A stretch of 64,000 bases of DNA. Origin: Kribbella monticola (GTDB lineage: Bacteria > Actinomycetota > Actinomycetes > Propionibacteriales > Kribbellaceae). The notes beneath the pieces are model-generated. The model was not told the DNA's origin, made no database searches, and saw only the letters and a list, made by a program, of their open reading frames with translations. This document shows positions 16,795-24,388 of the stretch, piece after piece (positions within the stretch are counted from its first letter, which is position 1; the number at the start of each line of letters is the position of its first letter). Location of the stretch: the NCBI RefSeq assembly GCF_003261635.1, contig NZ_QFXK01000039.1:1-64000 (forward strand). Direction: 5' to 3'. A program made the translations under genes and the position numbers.

Positions 16795-17751
16795 ATGCGA
16801 ATCGTTGCGGTACTCGCTCCCGACGGAGCGGTCGGTCTGGAGTTGGCCGGCGCCTGCCAGGTGTTCGCGGCGGCGTACGACCCGGTCAGCGGAGATCCCC
16901 TGTACGACGTACGCGTGTGCGGCAGCGAGACCGGTACGGCGGTGCGGGCGCATCGGCTCGAGATCTTCCGGGCGCAGGCGCCGTACCGGTTCGAGGATGC
17001 GCTGGATGCAGACACCGTGATCGTGCCGGCTGCGCACACCGTCTCCACGGAAGTGCTCGCGACCGTCCGCGAGGCTCATCGGCGCGGCGCGCGGATCGCC
17101 TCCATCTGCACGGGTGCGTTCGTGCTCGCGGAGGCCGGACTGCTGGACGGTAGACCGGCCGCCACCCACTGGGCTCATGCCGCCGAGCTGGCCAGGCGTT
17201 TCCCAGCCGTCGACGTGCGGACCGAAGTCTTGTACCTCGACGATGGGGACGTACTCACCTCCGCCGGAGTGACCGCCGGGCTGGATCTTTGCCTTCATCT
17301 GGTGCGAAAGGATCACGGGTCCGCGGTCGCGACCGACGTGGCTCGCCGGCTGGTGATGGCACCGCATCGCGACGGCGGCCAAGCGCAGTACCTGATCGCA
17401 CCTTCGGTCGGCGGCGAGGGCTCGTTGGAACCTGTGATGCGCTGGATGCAGAAGCAGCTGACGGAACCGCTCACCCTCGCCTCGATCGCCGGGCAGGCCG
17501 CAATGAGTACGCGGACCCTCAGCCGTCAATTCCGTGCCCAGACAGGCAGTACTCCGTTGCAGTGGCTGATCCGCCTTCGCGTTCACCGGGCCCAGGAACT
17601 GTTGGAGACCACTCAGCTCACGGTCGACCAGATCGCGACGGCCAGTGGCTTCGGCAGTCCCGTTCTGCTGCGCCAGCACTTCACCAAGATGCTCGCCACG
17701 ACGCCGACCGCCTACCGGCGCACTTTCGCGGCGGTAGGCGGGTCGGTTTGA
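16795..17751 (+). CDS. GlxA-type AraC-family regulator (DJ-1 sensor + HTH)
   Basis: 318-residue regulator. Residues 1-185 form a DJ-1/PfpI domain with intact elbow ASICTGAFVLAEAGLLDGRP and THW; residues about 215-315 carry two AraC-type HTH motifs (LTLASIAGQAAMSTRTLSRQ and VDQIATASGFGSPVLLRQHF). The domain order is that of the GlxA group, which includes regulators of carnitine and arginine catabolism; the ligand here is unknown. Divergent from the cysteine-less DJ-1 gene, with which it probably shares promoter control. Confidence 0.9.
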   Translation: MRIVAVLAPDGAVGLELAGACQVFAAAYDPVSGDPLYDVRVCGSETGTAVRAHRLEIFRAQAPYRFEDALDADTVIVPAAHTVSTEVLATVREAHRRGARIASICTGAFVLAEAGLLDGRPAATHWAHAAELARRFPAVDVRTEVLYLDDGDVLTSAGVTAGLDLCLHLVRKDHGSAVATDVARRLVMAPHRDGGQAQYLIAPSVGGEGSLEPVMRWMQKQLTEPLTLASIAGQAAMSTRTLSRQFRAQTGSTPLQWLIRLRVHRAQELLETTQLTVDQIATASGFGSPVLLRQHFTKMLATTPTAYRRTFAAVGGSV

Positions 17752-17754
17752 GCA

Positions 17755-18918
17755 CTACGCGTCGAGGGTGGTCAGGAGCTTCTCCAGGGCAGGGCGCGTC
17801 ATCGGTTTGGTGAGCAGGTCCACGGTCTCGCGGTCGGCGAAAGTGGCGTGGTCGGGGTCGGCGGGGGTGATGGCTTCGCAGATGGTGTTGTAGGTCCAGT
17901 TGAGGTAGCCGGTCACCGCGATGGAGAAGGACGCGAGGCTCAGTTGCGGCCACTGACCGGCTGCGTCGGCGTACCCGTCGCGGAAAGCCACGACCGTCTT
18001 CTGGTTGATCGTCGGGCGCAACGCCCAGTGGGTGAGTGCCGAGCCGAGTTCGAGTTCGGGAGTCAGCGAGCCGGCGAAGTCCCACTCGGTGACGACCAGT
18101 TCGCCGTTGTGCCCGGTGCGGACGTGCTCGGGGATCAGGTTGCAGTTGCAGAGGATGAGCGCGTCGCGGTCGATCTCGGCATCGATCGCCCGAAGCTCGT
18201 ACAGCGTCGGCAGGACCCTGGTCAGCTGCTCGGCCCACGGCTTCCCTGCACCGATGGCTCGCTCGACCAGCCCCTCCCAGTCAGCATCGGACCCGCGTTG
18301 CGTGAGGTAGGGGTTGACGGGCGCCGTACTCGGAATCTTCAAGGAATGCAGGGTTCCGTACGTCGAACCGATGCCTCGGGCAACTGTCAGTGACGTCGGA
18401 GCCACCGGCGAGGGCCCGACCTGGATCCACTCGTGCACGCGCCAGTTCTGGCCCTGCACGGATTCGATCAGCCGGCCTTCGGGACTGCGAACTGGAGTCG
18501 GCGCACTGATGCCGACAGCAACAGCAGCATCGCGAAGCTGTGCACCCAGTTCGGCCTGCGCCTCGACGATCCAGGGATAGACAGTGACGGCCAGCCAGCG
18601 GCCGCGATCTGTACTGAGCGACCAGCACCGACCCATCGGAGTGAAGGCGACGGGCACAGCCGGCTTGCTGATCCGACCGAGACCGAAGGCCTCGGCCAGC
18701 GCTTCCGCAAGTCCTTCGGGTACGACAGGCAACTCGGCGGCTCGCCGCTCGGCCTCGGACTTGAGTGCGTGCCAGTCGCGCATCCCGTACTCCTCGGCCA
18801 ACGCCAATTGGGCATCGGCAAGCGAAGCATCAGGACTCGATTCGCGAAGCGCGGCCAGCAGGTCCTTGGCCTCCTGGCGAAGGAAACCCAGACTGGGCTT
18901 GTCAGGCAGAAATCTCAC
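17755..18918 (-). CDS. phosphotransferase-fold protein with N-terminal repeat domain
   Basis: 387-residue protein of unknown activity. Residues 1-60 (LPDKPSLGFLRQEAKDLL then AEEYGMRDWHALKSEAERR) match a short helical domain often found at the N-terminus of actinobacterial ankyrin-like and other proteins. The remainder resembles the aminoglycoside/choline kinase fold: ILCNCNLIPEHV sits where the catalytic HGD-x4-N loop would be, and VTEWDFAGSLTPELELG resembles the DFD metal loop. The usual HGD is replaced by CNCN, so kinase activity is doubtful. Start is GTG at 18918 with AGAGGAC upstream; the longer ATG frame has no support. It is convergent with the GlxA gene, 3 nt apart. Confidence 0.65.
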   Translation of the reverse strand: MRFLPDKPSLGFLRQEAKDLLAALRESSPDASLADAQLALAEEYGMRDWHALKSEAERRAAELPVVPEGLAEALAEAFGLGRISKPAVPVAFTPMGRCWSLSTDRGRWLAVTVYPWIVEAQAELGAQLRDAAVAVGISAPTPVRSPEGRLIESVQGQNWRVHEWIQVGPSPVAPTSLTVARGIGSTYGTLHSLKIPSTAPVNPYLTQRGSDADWEGLVERAIGAGKPWAEQLTRVLPTLYELRAIDAEIDRDALILCNCNLIPEHVRTGHNGELVVTEWDFAGSLTPELELGSALTHWALRPTINQKTVVAFRDGYADAAGQWPQLSLASFSIAVTGYLNWTYNTICEAITPADPDHATFADRETVDLLTKPMTRPALEKLLTTLDA

Positions 18919-19212
18919 AGCGCGTCCTCTCGCGCCCGGACTCGCACGGGCCACAAGGGAGCGTGTGGACTCCACTTCGACCATTGACCAAACGGGGGTG
19001 GCTTCCAGCCTTCCGGCGAGTCTCGACGCGGCCCCTGCCACGTTGCCGACGACGCTACCCGTGGCCGGACTGCCCGGTCAACAACGGCTCCTGCCCGAAC
19101 CAGTCAGCTGTCGTCCGCGTCGTACCCGGTCGAGTGGTGCCATCGAGGAGGAACGATCATCAAGCCGACACACCTTCGACCGAGCAAGTTCGACGAGCTG
19201 TACGCCGACGCG

Positions 19213-19899
19213 GTGCCGCTGATCGCGACCGGGCGCCATCGCCGCGACACCGTGCCCGAGGAAGGCGGTCGGTGGCCGGTCAGCGTCGTACTGCGGCCGG
19301 TCGCGGGCGGCGTACTCAGCCAGAACCTCGACGCACTAACTCGCGAAGCCGCGGATCTCGCGGGCCCTGGCCATTGGCACACCGGCCAACCAGGGTCCGC
19401 CCACCTCACTGTCCGCGCGCTCGAGTGGTACCGGGCGATTGTCGACCCCGCCGAACCAGCGATCCACCGCTACCGAGCCGCGATGGAACGCGCAGCCGCC
19501 GGGTGCGGACCTACCCGGATCGAGGTCGTCGGGCTCACCCTGACCGCCGGGACAGTGATGGCCGCGGCGGTCGCGGCCGACGACCAGGCCGACCTCTTCC
19601 TCGATCGGCTGGCGGAGGAGCTCGGCGACGACGCCTGGCTCGAACTTCCCTACGGCCGCCGCGACATCTGGTACGTCAACCTGATCCACTTCACCACCGG
19701 CATCGCCAAGCCGGACGCGCTGATCGACTGGATCACGAGGCATCGCGAACACCCCATCGGCGCCGAGACCATTCCCGCCGCCGAACTCGTCCGCTTCCAC
19801 TACGCCGCACATCCCGAGCGCCCTTACATGCGCCCAGAAGTCCTTACCTACACACCTTTCAGCGACTCGACGCGTCGCCCCGGCCTGCCTACTTCGTGA
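19213..19899 (+). CDS. possible 2H phosphoesterase-like protein; start uncertain
   Basis: At least 228 residues. Two H-x-T motifs, SAHLTVRALEW and VNLIHFTTG, are spaced about 110 residues apart as in LigT/2H phosphoesterases, which act on 2',3'-cyclic or 2'-5' linked nucleotides; I regard this as suggestive only. The GTG at 19213 is the first canonical start, but no ribosome site precedes it. A strong GAGGAGGAA at 19145-19153 is followed by in-frame ATC ATC AAG (19156-19164), and the peptide encoded from there (IIKPTHLRPSKFDELYADAV) looks like natural protein. The true start may be a non-standard ATC there, or there may be a base change. The 3' end overlaps the convergent gene by 11 nt. Confidence 0.6.
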   Translation: MPLIATGRHRRDTVPEEGGRWPVSVVLRPVAGGVLSQNLDALTREAADLAGPGHWHTGQPGSAHLTVRALEWYRAIVDPAEPAIHRYRAAMERAAAGCGPTRIEVVGLTLTAGTVMAAAVAADDQADLFLDRLAEELGDDAWLELPYGRRDIWYVNLIHFTTGIAKPDALIDWITRHREHPIGAETIPAAELVRFHYAAHPERPYMRPEVLTYTPFSDSTRRPGLPTS

Positions 19900-20998
19900 A
19901 GGCGGCGAAGGCGGCGTACTGGCTGGTCGGAGTGGCAGCGATGAGGCCGCCGACCCAGAGCCGTCCTTTGGCTGCGGACACCGTGGTGACAGTGCCGCTG
20001 CCGGTGACCGGGCTCTTCGCCTTGACGAACCTGCCGCCCTGATAGTGGAGGACGTACGGGTGCGAGGTGATGATGTTTCCCGAGCTCGTGAAGCTCTCAC
20101 CGACGGCGACCGGACGGCCCTTCCAGAGCACCACGTCGTACAGCTGCGCAGATCCAGTCGGGGCAGGCACACTCGTCCACGACACCCCGTCGTAGTGCAT
20201 GGCCAGCGGCGTCTCACCCTCGGGTCCGCCCTTGTGCTCCACGCCGACCAGCCAGATGTTCTTCGGGCCGGCCGCCGCGAGCGCGGTGGGAATCTTGGAA
20301 CCGTCCTGCGGGAGGGCATCGACCAGCTTCCAGCTCTTGCCGTCGAAGTGCGCGAGACCGGGGTTCATCCCGATCCAGGCGTCCTTGGCGGAGATGACCG
20401 TCAGGGTGTTGCCGTTGACGGCGCCTTCGAGCCCGGTGTTCAGCGCCTGCCACTTGCCTGCGACGTACCGGTAGACGACGGCCGGCTCCTCCGTGCCGAT
20501 CCTGGCCCATCCGGTCACCCAAGGAGTGCCGTCCGGACCGATCTTGACCTCGTCGAACGACCCGGTCGGCACCGCGGGTGCGGGGACGACCTTCCACGCG
20601 GTGCCGTTCCAGTGCATCACCAACGGCTTCGGCACTTCAGGATCTGCGCGATCCTCGCCGACCGCCCAGACGTCGTTGGCACCGGCGACCGCGATGCGCT
20701 GCAACGTCGAGTTGGTCTGCATCGGCTGCGGGGTCTTCTTCCAGTGACCGTTGACCCAGTGCAGGATGAACGGGCGCTGAACCACGAAGTCGTCGACGAG
20801 ATCGCTGCCCACCGCCCACGTGCCGGCCGGTGTCGCATCGATGTCGTTGATGATGGACGGCCCGGGCCTTGTCGGTGTCGGCGTCCAGTTCAGCGGCTCG
20901 AGCGGTTGCGCCGCGGCGAAGGCGGAGCCGGTCACGATCGTGACCGCGGCGAGTGCCGCGACGGCGGATGTTCGGGTACGGCCCTTCAGCTGCTGCAC
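19889..20998 (-). CDS. secreted beta-propeller-like protein
   Basis: 369-residue secreted protein. The signal peptide (hydrophobic around residues 11-28, ending near AFAAAQ) is followed by about seven repeats of 40-50 residues with the pattern xxDVWAVG / LxHWNGxxWKxVPAP, such as AVAGANDVWAVGE, KPLVMHWNGTAWK, AAGPKNIWLVGVE and AMHYDGVSWTSVPAP. This repeat type forms a beta-propeller in secreted actinobacterial proteins. No catalytic residues could be assigned; a binding or surface role is likely. Start is GTG at 20998 with GGAGGATCC upstream. Confidence 0.75.
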   Translation of the reverse strand: MQQLKGRTRTSAVAALAAVTIVTGSAFAAAQPLEPLNWTPTPTRPGPSIINDIDATPAGTWAVGSDLVDDFVVQRPFILHWVNGHWKKTPQPMQTNSTLQRIAVAGANDVWAVGEDRADPEVPKPLVMHWNGTAWKVVPAPAVPTGSFDEVKIGPDGTPWVTGWARIGTEEPAVVYRYVAGKWQALNTGLEGAVNGNTLTVISAKDAWIGMNPGLAHFDGKSWKLVDALPQDGSKIPTALAAAGPKNIWLVGVEHKGGPEGETPLAMHYDGVSWTSVPAPTGSAQLYDVVLWKGRPVAVGESFTSSGNIITSHPYVLHYQGGRFVKAKSPVTGSGTVTTVSAAKGRLWVGGLIAATPTSQYAAFAAFTK

Positions 20999-21105
20999 AG
21001 CGGATCCTCCAGGTCAGGCGTCCTGTGCGAACCACAGAGACATCTCAACCTCTTGACGCTGTTGCGGCGTCTGCCGTCACACCTGTTCGTGGTTGCGATC
21101 CGAAG

Positions 21106-21147
21106 AACTACCCCGGCCGGGGGCCCAAAACCCCGGCCGGAGTAGTT
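21106..21147. terminator. hairpin after the second secreted protease
   Basis: Two 17-nt arms (21106-21122 and 21131-21147) pair at 16 of 17 positions around a GCCCAAAA loop. The hairpin starts 8 nt past the protease stop on the minus strand and is GC-rich with no long T-run. Confidence 0.75.
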
Positions 21148-21155
21148 CGACGGGG

Positions 21156-23000
21156 TCAGTTGGCGCTCAGCACGCCGGCTCCGAAGGCGGCTCCGTCGCG
21201 GTGAACGGCTCTGGCTGCCAAGATGCCGTTCAGCAGGATCGGAGCGATCCGGCCGCCGAACTCCTGGCGAGTCAGGGCCGCGATACCGACCGCGCTGGGC
21301 GCCGACGCCGAAGTACCGAAGAAGCGGCATTGTCCTTGCACCGCGGTCGGGCACGTACCCGAGCCGAACGGTCCGACGCCGCTGACCGAGACGCCGTCCG
21401 AGGCCACCCAGTACGGCGCGGGGAAGCTGATCGGCAACGTTCCGGAGACACCCTTGCACGGGCCTGGCTTACCGCCCGGGCAGCGGGTGGTGGTGACGAT
21501 CTGGGTCGGACCGGCCGCGGAGTACGCCTCGAGCGGGGTCGTTGCCGGATCCACCGAAGTACTGGCGTTGACCGCACCGGCGCTGGTCGCGAAGCCGAGG
21601 TAGTTGGAGTCCGGGTTCATCGAACCGGCGCGCTCCGGCGGGTCCAGCGTCTGTACGCCGGCCGACAGCGCGCGCCAGCGCAGGTCGAGCACCGGCGGCT
21701 TCTTCGCCGACGAGGTGCCCTGGACATCGACGACCAGCTTGGCGGGCTGCGCCACCCCGGTCGTGTTCTCGTAGATGAACTGCTCGATGGTGTCGCCGAC
21801 GCCGTCCGCCTGGACGTTGGTGCTCGAAGCCAGGCATTGGGTGCCGCTGGCATCCATCAGGTACAGGTTGAGGTCGGTGAACCCGCCCTGACCCGCGGTC
21901 GGGAACACCGCCCGCGGCTCACTCCACTGCAGCGTCGGCATGACCGTCGCCCCTGGCAGCAGATTGAGGTTGTACGTCGTGTCGTCGCCGCGCAGCTTCA
22001 CCACGTTGTCGGGCGCGTTCGGGCAGCCCGTGAACGGTCCGACCGCGCCGTCCGGCCCGCTGCCGGTTCCGACCGCGGTGACTCGCGGGGCGTGCCGACC
22101 GCCGAGGTTGCCGGCCGACGAACTGACGAAGATGCCGTGCTGGGCGAGTCCCTCCGCGGTGGCGGCGCCGATGCCCTGCTGGAAGGCCGGGTCGTCGTCC
22201 AGCGCGATGTCTTCCGCGATCATCGTCACGCCGGCGTTGGCCAGTACGTGGAACGCCTCGACGTAGTCGGCCGTGGTGTCCCTGGTGCTGGCGAAGGCGA
22301 GCTTCGCCTGCGGTGCGAGGTCGTGGATGATCTCCAGCATCGCGGTGCCTTCGTCATCGTCGTAGTCGCCCTGCCGCAGGACCTGGACATCGGCCGGCAG
22401 TTCGCCCTGGGCCACCGACTCGGCCAGGTGGTCGACGTCGCCGGAGATCGCGCCGATCTTCTGCCCGCGCCCGGTCAATCCGCGCGCCTGGGCGAGATCG
22501 GCCTTGTGCAGTTGCAGACCTTCGGTGGTGACCGGCCCGACGTCGACGGCCGGCCGCAGCGACGGACGCATCGCCGTCACCCAGCCGAGGCCGGCGACCG
22601 CGTCCAGCTTGTCGTACGGCACCGAGGTGGAAAGCAGGCCAGTGCTCGGCAAGTCCGCGCCGGCCACCTGCTTGAAGTCAGCTGAGTTCTTCAGCACCGA
22701 GACGCCGAGCGACGTCAGGGATGCCTCTTGCTCTGCGGTCACCGGCGCAGCGGAGTACAGCTGTACTCCGATCCGCCCACCGCTGTCGACACCGAGCGAC
22801 CGGGCCAGCGGCGTGGCCGACCTGGCCTTCGCCGCCGCAGCCGCCATCTTGGCGCTGTCACGCAACAGCGAGGGGACCTTGGACGGGCTGTGCTTCGCGG
22901 CATCGGCGCTCGGGGCAGCCGACGCGGGTTGGACAGCGGCGGCAACCACCGCCGGGACGATGAGCAGCACACTGCCCAGCGCGTACGAAAGCTTCCTCAC
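21156..23000 (-). CDS. secreted subtilisin/sedolisin-like serine peptidase
   Basis: 614 residues with a Sec signal (hydrophobic to about residue 25, then ASAAPSADA). The serine region RFFGTSASAPSAVGIAAL and the oxyanion region SSSAGNLGGRHAP mark an S8/S53-type fold. In place of the S8 HGT motif the sequence reads DDDEGTAMLEIIHDLAP, as in a group intermediate between subtilisins and sedolisins, with Glu at the sedolisin Glu position. The expected DTG is replaced by GAISGDVDH. It may be an active peptidase with an altered triad, or partly inactive. Start is GTG at 23000 with GGGAGGAACT upstream; the ATG at 23210 lacks support. Confidence 0.8.
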   Translation of the reverse strand: MRKLSYALGSVLLIVPAVVAAAVQPASAAPSADAAKHSPSKVPSLLRDSAKMAAAAAKARSATPLARSLGVDSGGRIGVQLYSAAPVTAEQEASLTSLGVSVLKNSADFKQVAGADLPSTGLLSTSVPYDKLDAVAGLGWVTAMRPSLRPAVDVGPVTTEGLQLHKADLAQARGLTGRGQKIGAISGDVDHLAESVAQGELPADVQVLRQGDYDDDEGTAMLEIIHDLAPQAKLAFASTRDTTADYVEAFHVLANAGVTMIAEDIALDDDPAFQQGIGAATAEGLAQHGIFVSSSAGNLGGRHAPRVTAVGTGSGPDGAVGPFTGCPNAPDNVVKLRGDDTTYNLNLLPGATVMPTLQWSEPRAVFPTAGQGGFTDLNLYLMDASGTQCLASSTNVQADGVGDTIEQFIYENTTGVAQPAKLVVDVQGTSSAKKPPVLDLRWRALSAGVQTLDPPERAGSMNPDSNYLGFATSAGAVNASTSVDPATTPLEAYSAAGPTQIVTTTRCPGGKPGPCKGVSGTLPISFPAPYWVASDGVSVSGVGPFGSGTCPTAVQGQCRFFGTSASAPSAVGIAALTRQEFGGRIAPILLNGILAARAVHRDGAAFGAGVLSAN

Positions 23001-23302
23001 AGTTCCTCCCAGTGCGTTCCGGAGGACCAACGCCGACGGGCATCGGCCGACGGGTGAAACGGCAACCGTGAGCGACCCCCACCCCACGCCCCACCCGAGC
23101 CCAACACTCACCCACAGCAACCGCCCTGTCCACCCCCACCCCCAACAACACGGGAATCCCTGCACAACACCCACCACCCTCCATCCGCCGCCTCTCGCAC
23201 ACTGGCCCACTCGGCCGGGCCTGTCGGGGGCCGCGTCGCCGCGCTCGGACCGGCCAGCGGTCGGCGCTCTCGCCGCGTGTGGACCGGCTATCGTCCGGCC
23301 TC

Positions 23303-24028
23303 ATGGAGATCTTTCTGATCGGTGGCGGGCGCGCCGCCCGAGCCGCCCACGAACCGTTCGTCCGGGCGTGCGGCGGCGGGCCGATCGTCGTCTTCGCACT
23401 CGACGACGACGATCTCGACATCGCCCGGTGGGAAACGACGCTGAAAGACGCGGGCGCAACGGAGGTCACCGTCGTACCGGTCTCGTCAACGCGACCGCCT
23501 CGTCCCGCCGACCTGACCGACGCGGCCGGCGTCTACGTCGCCGGCGGCCTGACCCCGGAATACCGCGACGTCCTCGTCGACGCCGGCACCGACTGGCTCG
23601 ACGTGGCCCGCGCCAACGACCTGCCGTACTGCGGTTTCTCAGCAGGCGCCGCCATCGCAGCAGAGCAGGCCCTCGTGGGCGGCTGGCAAACGACGTACAA
23701 CGACCAAACCCTCGACGTCTGCGACCCCGACCTCGCCGAAGACCTCGACCACCTGACGATCCTCCCGGGCCTAGCCCTCGTCCCCTTCATCGTCGACATC
23801 CACGCCGCCCAATGGGGCACCCTCTACCGCCTCACCCACGCAGTCCTGGCAACCGGCCGCGAAGGCTGGGCCATCGACGAAAACACCGTCCTAGCCCTCT
23901 CCTCCAACACCACCCCCACCCTCCACGGCCCCGGCGCCGCCACCCCCACCGTCCACGGCCCCGGCGCCGCCACCCACATCCGCCGGACCGGCCCCTCCTC
24001 CACCACCATCACAGTCTTCACCGCCTAA
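23303..24028 (+). CDS. peptidase S51 family protein (cyanophycinase/PepE-like)
   Basis: 241-residue cytoplasmic serine peptidase-like protein. The start MEIFLIGGGRAAR and the nucleophile elbow CGFSAGAAIAAE (Ser near residue 115) are characteristic of family S51, which includes aspartyl dipeptidase and cyanophycinase; a His in VDIHAAQWGTLYRL fits the second catalytic position. Near the C-terminus the heptad HGPGAAT occurs twice in a Thr/Pro-rich stretch (about residues 212-228), encoded by a 30-bp duplication. The end of the gene (VFTA and stop) is then repeated five times in the DNA. The 302 bases between the protease start and this gene hold C-rich sequence with nothing recognisable. Confidence 0.75.
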   Translation: MEIFLIGGGRAARAAHEPFVRACGGGPIVVFALDDDDLDIARWETTLKDAGATEVTVVPVSSTRPPRPADLTDAAGVYVAGGLTPEYRDVLVDAGTDWLDVARANDLPYCGFSAGAAIAAEQALVGGWQTTYNDQTLDVCDPDLAEDLDHLTILPGLALVPFIVDIHAAQWGTLYRLTHAVLATGREGWAIDENTVLALSSNTTPTLHGPGAATPTVHGPGAATHIRRTGPSSTTITVFTA

Positions 24029-24100
24029 CCCCCTTCACCGCCTAACCCACTTCACCGCCTAACCCCCTTCACCGCCTAACCCCCTTCACCCCCTAACCGC
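24016..24100. repeat. 17-bp x5 tandem array of the S51 gene end
   Basis: CTTCACCGCCTAACCCC and variants repeat at 24016, 24033, 24050, 24067 and 24084. The first copy contains the gene's last codons and its TAA. Because the period is 17, the repeated TAA codons (24026, 24043, 24060, 24077, 24094) fall in all three frames. Confidence 0.95.
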
Positions 24101-24133
24101 CGTACGCCGACCCCGCTTCGCCCCTCCTCGGGC

Positions 24134-24233
24134 GTACGGACGGACAGGAGGTACTGCGTCGAGCTGCGACCCAGCACTCGCGCTTGAGCGTGAGCTGCCC
24201 TCGTAAGCGTGACTACGTCCTGTCCGTCCGTAC
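24134..24233. repeat. 100-nt inverted-repeat element, 20-bp arms
   Basis: The left arm 24134-24153 (GTACGGACGGACAGGAGGTA) and right arm 24214-24233 are complementary at 19 of 20 positions. The 60-nt interior contains a smaller CTCGCGC-TTGA-GCGTGAG stem. It lies in the 360-bp gap between the S51 array and the GH3 gene; no flanking duplication or gene is visible. It could be a structured RNA, a bidirectional terminator or a small mobile-element remnant. Confidence 0.75.
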
Positions 24234-24388
24234 AGCTGCCGCGCTTGCAGACAGCGAGACTGGCGGGATCTTGCGGTGTGAGAGCGCTCTAGTTCCGGAA
24301 CCGGTGGGGTCTTGACCGGGGGGCGGGGAGGGCTGAGAGTCGGGCGCGACGCGGGTGTGAGGCTCGCGCTGCAACTGAGGAGTCGCCC

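Noticed and set aside
18765..20042. 425-codon plus-strand frame over the 2H-like gene
   Set aside because: Arg/Pro-rich with no recognisable domain, and it overlaps better supported genes on both strands.
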